NCBI GenBank assembly: GCA_028023455.1
Contig: JAQFVV010000027.1
Coordinates: forward strand, 3,965,845-4,029,844
DNA length: 64,000 bases
Direction: 5' to 3'
DNA from: Epiperipatus broadwayi
Taxonomy: Eukaryota; Onychophora; Udeonychophora; Euonychophora; Peripatidae
Both the position numbers and the translations under genes were made by a program. This document shows positions 59,130 to 64,000 of the stretch, piece after piece. Below the pieces are notes generated by a model. It saw only the letters and a program-made list of their open reading frames with translations, was not told the DNA's origin and did no database searches. Each line of letters starts with the position of its first letter. Positions within the stretch are counted from its first letter, which is position 1.

Positions 59130-59245
59130 ACATTACAAGCATAAAGCTAAACTAGTCAATATATAATGAAAATTACCCCAAATCCAAAATTCAACCAGAC
59201 CAGCCAAAAAAATAATAATAAAAGAGAATATATATATATATATTT
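59130..59245 (-). repeat. dispersed repeat, third copy of the 13190 family
   Basis: CATAAAGCTAAACTAGTCAA matches 13208, and AATTACCCCAAATCCAAAA is the complement of the tract near 13430. It interrupts LINE 3 and is followed by a short TA run. Confidence 0.65.
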
Positions 59246-60416
59246 AAATTTATTTTATTGGATATGGGTGTTTTTTTTTTGTTTTGTTTTTATGCTAACA
59301 TTAAAAGAATGAGAACTAAATTGAATCAAAAAAAATTGTTTGTTCAGAAGATTATGATTTTATCTTTCTCACACAAACTTTGCTTATTATGGTTTTACAT
59401 TTTTAGATGATAGATATAAAGCTTTTCGTGCAGATAGATGTCATGAAGTAATTAAAAGAGGAGAGGGCATTCTTATTGCCATTAGGAAAGAGATTGTTCA
59501 TAAATCTGTGCATTTGAATTCTAGATATGGTGAATTAATGTGGTATGAGGTTTCCCTTGATCATCATAAAAAATTATCATTAGAAAATGTTTATATAAGG
59601 CAAGCCTTGTCTTTTTCTGACTTGGATGCCTTACTTTGTACTTTTGAAGAATTTTTGATTGATTATAAAATGAATATTATCATTGCTGAAGATTTTAACA
59701 CTCCTGCGTTATTTGACAATGCCTATTTTTATATTTCTTCATTATCACACAAAGCATATAGAATGTTACAATTCTTTAATTTATTTTAATTTAAAACAAC
59801 ACAATTCCCATTTAAATTCTTATAATCGAATACTTGATTATCTTCTAAGTAACTTACCTGAGATTAAATGTTTTTATGTTTCATCTCTTTTCCTATTGAT
59901 TTACATCACCCACTTATTGAATTTTTTGTTAAAATAAATTATTTTAAGTGGCATGTTCCTTTAAATATTAAAAGATGTTTTAAAAAGGGGGATAAGACAA
60001 TTTTTAATTTTGATTGGAGCCCGTTATATTCCTCAACAGATGTTAATTATAATATGGACTTTTTAAATCGAGTATTTAATGATCTGATTGATTTTTATAT
60101 ACCAAAAAAATGTGACTCTCACAATTATTTATTTTTTTTGAGGTTCTCAGATAAAAAAATTATTAGAAGGAAATTGTATCATCATAAGCAATACATGAAA
60201 ACACAAAATATACTTTTTTACAATAATTTTTTAATTATAGATTGGTTAAAACTATTAAAAAAATTGATTATCAAAACCATATTAAAAATATGGAGTTCAA
60301 TTTGTCAGATAATCCTAAAGAATTTTGGTCCTTTATTAAAAGTTCTGGCATCACTAAAAAAAGGTCTCAAATGGATTATAATCCATCTTTAAGTGCTGAT
60401 GACTTTTCATTTCACT

Positions 60417-60455
60417 TTTAAGCCAATAAGCATCACATGATCACCATTCTGAATT
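60417..60455 (-). repeat. outer-end scrap of the hammerhead repeat in LINE 3
   Basis: TTAAGCCAATAAGCATCACA followed by TGATCACCATT matches the outer end at 36184-36212. It lies within the LINE 3 coding region. Confidence 0.55.
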
Positions 60456-61039
60456 ATTTGAAAATTCTCAACTGTCTGGGTTTAAATTGATTAATGAGTG
60501 TTTTAATGATAGTATTTCTATTGATTGTTTCAACAATTGTTATTATATCAGCTGTCAAAGAACCCAAAACACATTCAAGTATAGGTGATGACAATATACC
60601 TTCTTTCATTTATAAAGATTGTGCAGAATATTTTGCTGCTGCTTTATGTTACATTTTTAATTGTTCCATTAACAATTGTATTTTTCCTAACTCTTTTAAA
60701 CTTGCCAAAGTTATACCTATTTTTAAAAGTGGTTCAAAGATAATGTTAATAATTATAGACCAATTTCTGTGCTTCATACAATTGCATGCATATTTGAAAG
60801 ATGTGTTTATAAGAAAATTGTTAATGACATGAATAAGATTTTGGTTCCTGTGCAACATGGTTTTTTACCTGAAACAGATCAACTGAAACTAATCTTTTAA
60901 TAATAATTGATCATATTGCTAATGCCTTTGAGAATCAATGTCGTTTATATGTTATTTATTTTGATTTATCCAAGGCATTTGATAAAGTGGATCATTCCAA
61001 ATTGCTTTACAAAATGTACAAATTAGGTTTTTTTATATA

Positions 61040-62600
61040 ATTTGGTTGTATGATGTGGAGCAAACATAAATTTGAGTAAAATGGTACATTTATTGTATCA
61101 ATAAACCACACATCTTTCATCTTTCTCTTCCTATCATTTATTTTACTACATAACTTTTCTAAGAATAAAACTCATATCTAACATTTTTCTGGTGATTAAA
61201 GACAACAATTTAATTTAGAAATTTAGAATCACATTTAGACTTTTTACATTGATACACATGCTGCCTCAACTGCATTGACAAACTAGCCTTTGTCTCCCTA
61301 TAATATATCTCCATAGTAAACCTCCTCAACAGGGTCCCTGGCACACCACAGAAACACAACTTGATTTCTATTAGTCTGCTTTACTGTTTTTTAGAATTAT
61401 TAATCAGTCTATTCAAACACAAAGGAGACCTAAAACCAACATTAAAATTTTTACACACAACTTTTTTCAATTTCACATATAAATTTGGAGCATAAGCCAA
61501 AGAACTTCATTTGTTATTACTTTTAACCATGCCAGAAATTAATATCCTTATAAAATAATCTTAACTGCCTATATAATAAACACCCCTTATAGCCTACACT
61601 TATTAAATCATTAATATAACTCTCAATATTTTGCTTCCTATCTCAAATCTACTTAAATGAAAATTACTATAAAAAACATTTAAATCCTGACAGCTTACAT
61701 CTCGTAAGAATGAATGATGAAGGATATACAAAATCTCATCCGTGCAAAGACTTAATAATCATTTCATAATCTAACTCATTTAAATCTCTATTTACACACA
61801 CATTCAAATATTTTAAGTACTTATTATTGTCAAAGTCAATCACCAACATCAAACCTAAATTTCTTGCAAACATATCCACAAATACCTTTTTTAGACCGTA
61901 TAAAAACACAACATCCACATATCTTCTATATATAATATCATCATATTGGTCCAACATTGGCTTTGTAATACATTTTTCAATCTCCACATCAAACAAACTA
62001 CAAATAACATCACTCGATGTCAGCTCTGACGGCAGCTTTTCTCCATATGAAAGAAATTATTAGTATATCTTATAGTATAACTTATCAATCTATTCAAACA
62101 TATCAATAATAAATTTAACTCTAAACATATCTATATGATTTCCCAACAACCTTCTCTTAACAGTATTTATAGACAGCAAATAGTTAACCGCGTCATATAA
62201 TTCACACAAATTCAGCGATGCTATAACGTAACCATCGACACTCTTAGCAGAATTTAACCTCGTACGGTTTAATAAATCCAGCAGAGCCCAATAACTCCAG
62301 TAACTATCTAGCTAACCATGGAGTTGCTTTATAATAATAACGCCCACCTAGATCAATCATGAAACTAAGTGTATGGGTCTTTATACTTGTAACATTAGCA
62401 AACAAACAAAACAAATGCAGTAGAAGGATAAATCTTCAACATTTCGTTTTGGGAAACATTTTGCCTACATTTGTATATAAAAGAGCAATAAAAATGTATC
62501 TTTCATTAATTTCCAAATTCTCAATCTTTTTAAATTTTAATTTATCAATTTGTTGACTCATCTTATCATTAGACACATCCATTCTCTAAAACAGACCTAT
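61040..62600 (-). pseudogene. PLE 4a: RT plus GIY-YIG, minus strand
   Basis: Minus-strand reading: N-terminal MSQQIDKLKFKKIENLEI (about 62560), RT with YRRYVDVVFLYG (about 61905-61930, where the second catalytic Asp is Val), NKYLKYLNVCVNRDLNELDY, then FRSPLCLNRLINNSKK (about 61400), YYRETKASLSMQLRQHV, and RKRKMKDVWFI near the end. Frames are broken many times. The YVDV change alone would kill the polymerase. Confidence 0.8.
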
Positions 62601-62659
62601 TTCCCTTGTGCTCCTTACAAATAATGCCTTTATGACGTAATATCAATTTAAAATTATTA

Positions 62660-63125
62660 GTAAACTTAATACTAAAGGCTGGTGGGGTTAAATGTAATAA
62701 GGAATGGATTTCTTTGACTTATATTCCGAATTTATATGTAAAATTGAAAAAGGTGGTGTACAAAGATTTTAATGCGGGTGTTAGGTCTCCTTTGTGTTTG
62801 AATAGATTGATTAATAATTATAAGAATAGAATGGAGCAGACTGATAAAAATCAAGTTGTGTATTTTGTGGTATTCCAGACACTGGCTTGTGGGGCTATTT
62901 ATTATGGGAGACGAAGGCTGCGTTGTCAATGCGGTTAAGGCAGCATGTAAGCCAGTATAAAAAATCTAAATATGATTCTAAATTAAATTCTGTTTTCTTT
63001 AATCATCAGAAAAATGTTGGACATAAGTTTTATTTTCAGAAAAGTTATGTGGTATGTAGTGAGACAAATGATAAGAAGAGAAAGATGAAGGAGCCGTGGT
63101 TTATTGCTAAGGAGGAATAAAAACC
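62660..63125 (+). pseudogene. PLE 4b: GIY-YIG part, plus strand, head to head with 4a
   Basis: YIPNLYVKLKKVVYKDFNAG, VRSPLCLNRLINNYKNRM, then after a frameshift at about 62890 ETKAALSMRLRQHVSQYKKS and KRKMKEPWFIAKEE. Same protein region as 61060-61500 on the other strand, diverged. The RT is missing. Again the shorter inverted copy lies beside the 5' side of the longer one. Confidence 0.82.
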
Positions 63126-63235
63126 TTATTAATCAGATATATACCAGCATTCAACTAAGCATGTTCTGCAATTTCAATCGCTATTAGCCACAAGACCAGT
63201 ATACAATATTAAAGAATGTCTAGGCTATTAATGTT

Positions 63236-64000
63236 TTTTTTGTTTTTTTTTTTAAAAAGAAAATTTATTGACTTTGTTTATACATGAACTACATTTTTAA
63301 CACAGCTTGAGAAAATTTACTCTGTATTTCTGTAGAGTGGAGTCTTGAGGTGACGGAGTAAGTTCTATGATTCTTCTTCTTCTATTAGGATGACTTTGGA
63401 CCATGTTTCTTTATACAGACAGTCTGGAATTTAACATTCTGTCTCTAATCCTGATGCTCTTAATCAATGTTTTGAAGATATCCAGGATATTGGTTGTCAT
63501 ATTACTAATTACATGTTTACATCTGGTTAGCCAGATTGCAAGGAGAAAAAGATTGAGAGTCTGATGTTTGAGAAATTTCCGTTCTTGATTGAATGTTGAA
63601 TCGAAAACAAGTCTGCATTTTGTTTATTGGCTTTATCATTGATAAATGTTTTTAGTGAGCTGAGTATCGGACAGTTATGAAAGATGTGTTGGATCGTTTC
63701 ATCCTTCATCGCACATAAGTTACACCACGAGTTAATTTTGGTAAATCCCCTTTTCCACACTAGAAAGTGGCTGGTGGGTAATGAGCCCAGATTTAATTTT
63801 ATAATAAAGTCTATATATTTCGGTTCTGAATATTTTGCTTTCTTAATCATTATTCTATTGTTGAAGCCAAGAGCACTTGGGAGTACAGTAGGAGTGTTGA
63901 TCTTGAGTTTGTAGACATCCCAATATGACTTTTTGCTATCAAGTGTGTTTTGTGTTAGGCTAATGCAGTTGTTGACATGATTCCATATTTGTGTCATCCA
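63236..64000 (-). pseudogene. LINE C-terminal part with zinc-binding domain, running off the window
   Basis: Minus-strand frame from the window edge to 63527: YWDVYKLKI, YIDFIIKLNLGSLPTSHFLV, CNLCAMKDETIQHIFHNC (zinc-binding CxxC...H...C). A frameshift near 63535 leads to AIWLTRCKHVISNMTTNILD. The 3' UTR follows, then AATAAA near 63270 and a poly(A) tract (T run 63236-63253 on the plus strand). Same family as 34001-34859. The RT would lie beyond 64000. Confidence 0.85.

Larger units (their letters stand above)
57770..61030 (+). pseudogene. LINE 3: CR1/Jockey-like, heavily decayed
   Basis: 57770-58700 has poorly conserved Asn/Lys-rich frames that may be ORF1. From about 59390: YKAFRADRCHEVIKRGEGIL and HLNSRYGELMWYEVSL (endonuclease), then IIIAEDFNTPA (catalytic region, usually GDFN; here EDFN). 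About 60560: KEPKTHSSIGDDNIPSFIYK, LAKVIPIFKSGS (RT), QHGFLP (about 60855), and IYFDLSKAFDKVDH (about 60955). The copy stops before the catalytic FADD. Multiple frameshifts. It contains insertions at about 59140 (13190 family) and 60417 (hammerhead repeat scrap). Confidence 0.8.

Overview
The window is very AT-rich, repeat-dense animal DNA. I found no complete host protein-coding gene. Nearly every recognisable coding stretch is a decayed retrotransposon: Penelope-like elements (PLEs), an RTE-type LINE, and three further LINE types. Between them lie inverted-repeat elements, SINE-like copies, a hAT-type MITE, microsatellites and old tandem repeats. This mix, and a tRNA-Gly(UCC)-like sequence close to the animal consensus, point to an invertebrate metazoan genome. 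A mollusc or similar lophotrochozoan is plausible, but the species cannot be fixed from sequence alone.

Layout. 0.4-1 kb is a (TATC)n satellite with a duplicated higher-order block. 2.7-4.1 kb is a PLE (reverse transcriptase plus GIY-YIG) with its own 3' end inverted at its 5' side. 5.7-7.1 kb holds scrambled RTE pieces. 8.57-8.69 kb is a plausible host exon on the minus strand. 9-12.3 kb carries three foldback repeats. 12.3-22 kb is mostly unannotatable AT-rich DNA with short SINE-like pieces. 22.5-23.7 kb has two adjacent old tandem arrays. 23.8-24.9 kb has a PLE-type terminal repeat and an RTE 3' end. 27.4-30.2 kb contains two large palindromes, each made of two head-to-head PLE 3' halves. 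30.2-31.2 kb is a cluster of a MITE-like family. 33.1-33.6 kb is a hAT MITE with a perfect 8-bp target duplication. 34-35.7 kb is the 3' half of a zinc-binding LINE. 36.2 and 44.1 kb hold the best copies of a short hammerhead-containing repeat. 45.7-48.7 kb is a near full-length but inactivated RTE LINE. 52.1-56.2 kb is a second LINE with a duplicated 3' end. 57.1 kb is a tRNA-Gly-like gene or retropseudogene. 57.8-61 kb is a third, CR1/Jockey-like LINE. 61-63.1 kb is a fourth head-to-head PLE pair. 63.2-64 kb is the 3' end of another zinc-binding LINE, running off the window.

The most interesting signal is the short repeat family at 36.2, 44.1, 8.0, 14.6, 2.1 and 52.0 kb. The 36.2-kb copy contains a sequence that fits a type I hammerhead ribozyme: CUGAUGA core, stem II, GAAA, minimal stem III, GUC cleavage site and a 7-bp stem I. 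That copy has a perfect 13-bp target-site duplication. Several copies carry an inverted piece of their own 3' end on the 5' side, which is the same arrangement seen in the PLEs of this window. I infer a non-autonomous, hammerhead-bearing retroelement mobilised by PLE machinery.
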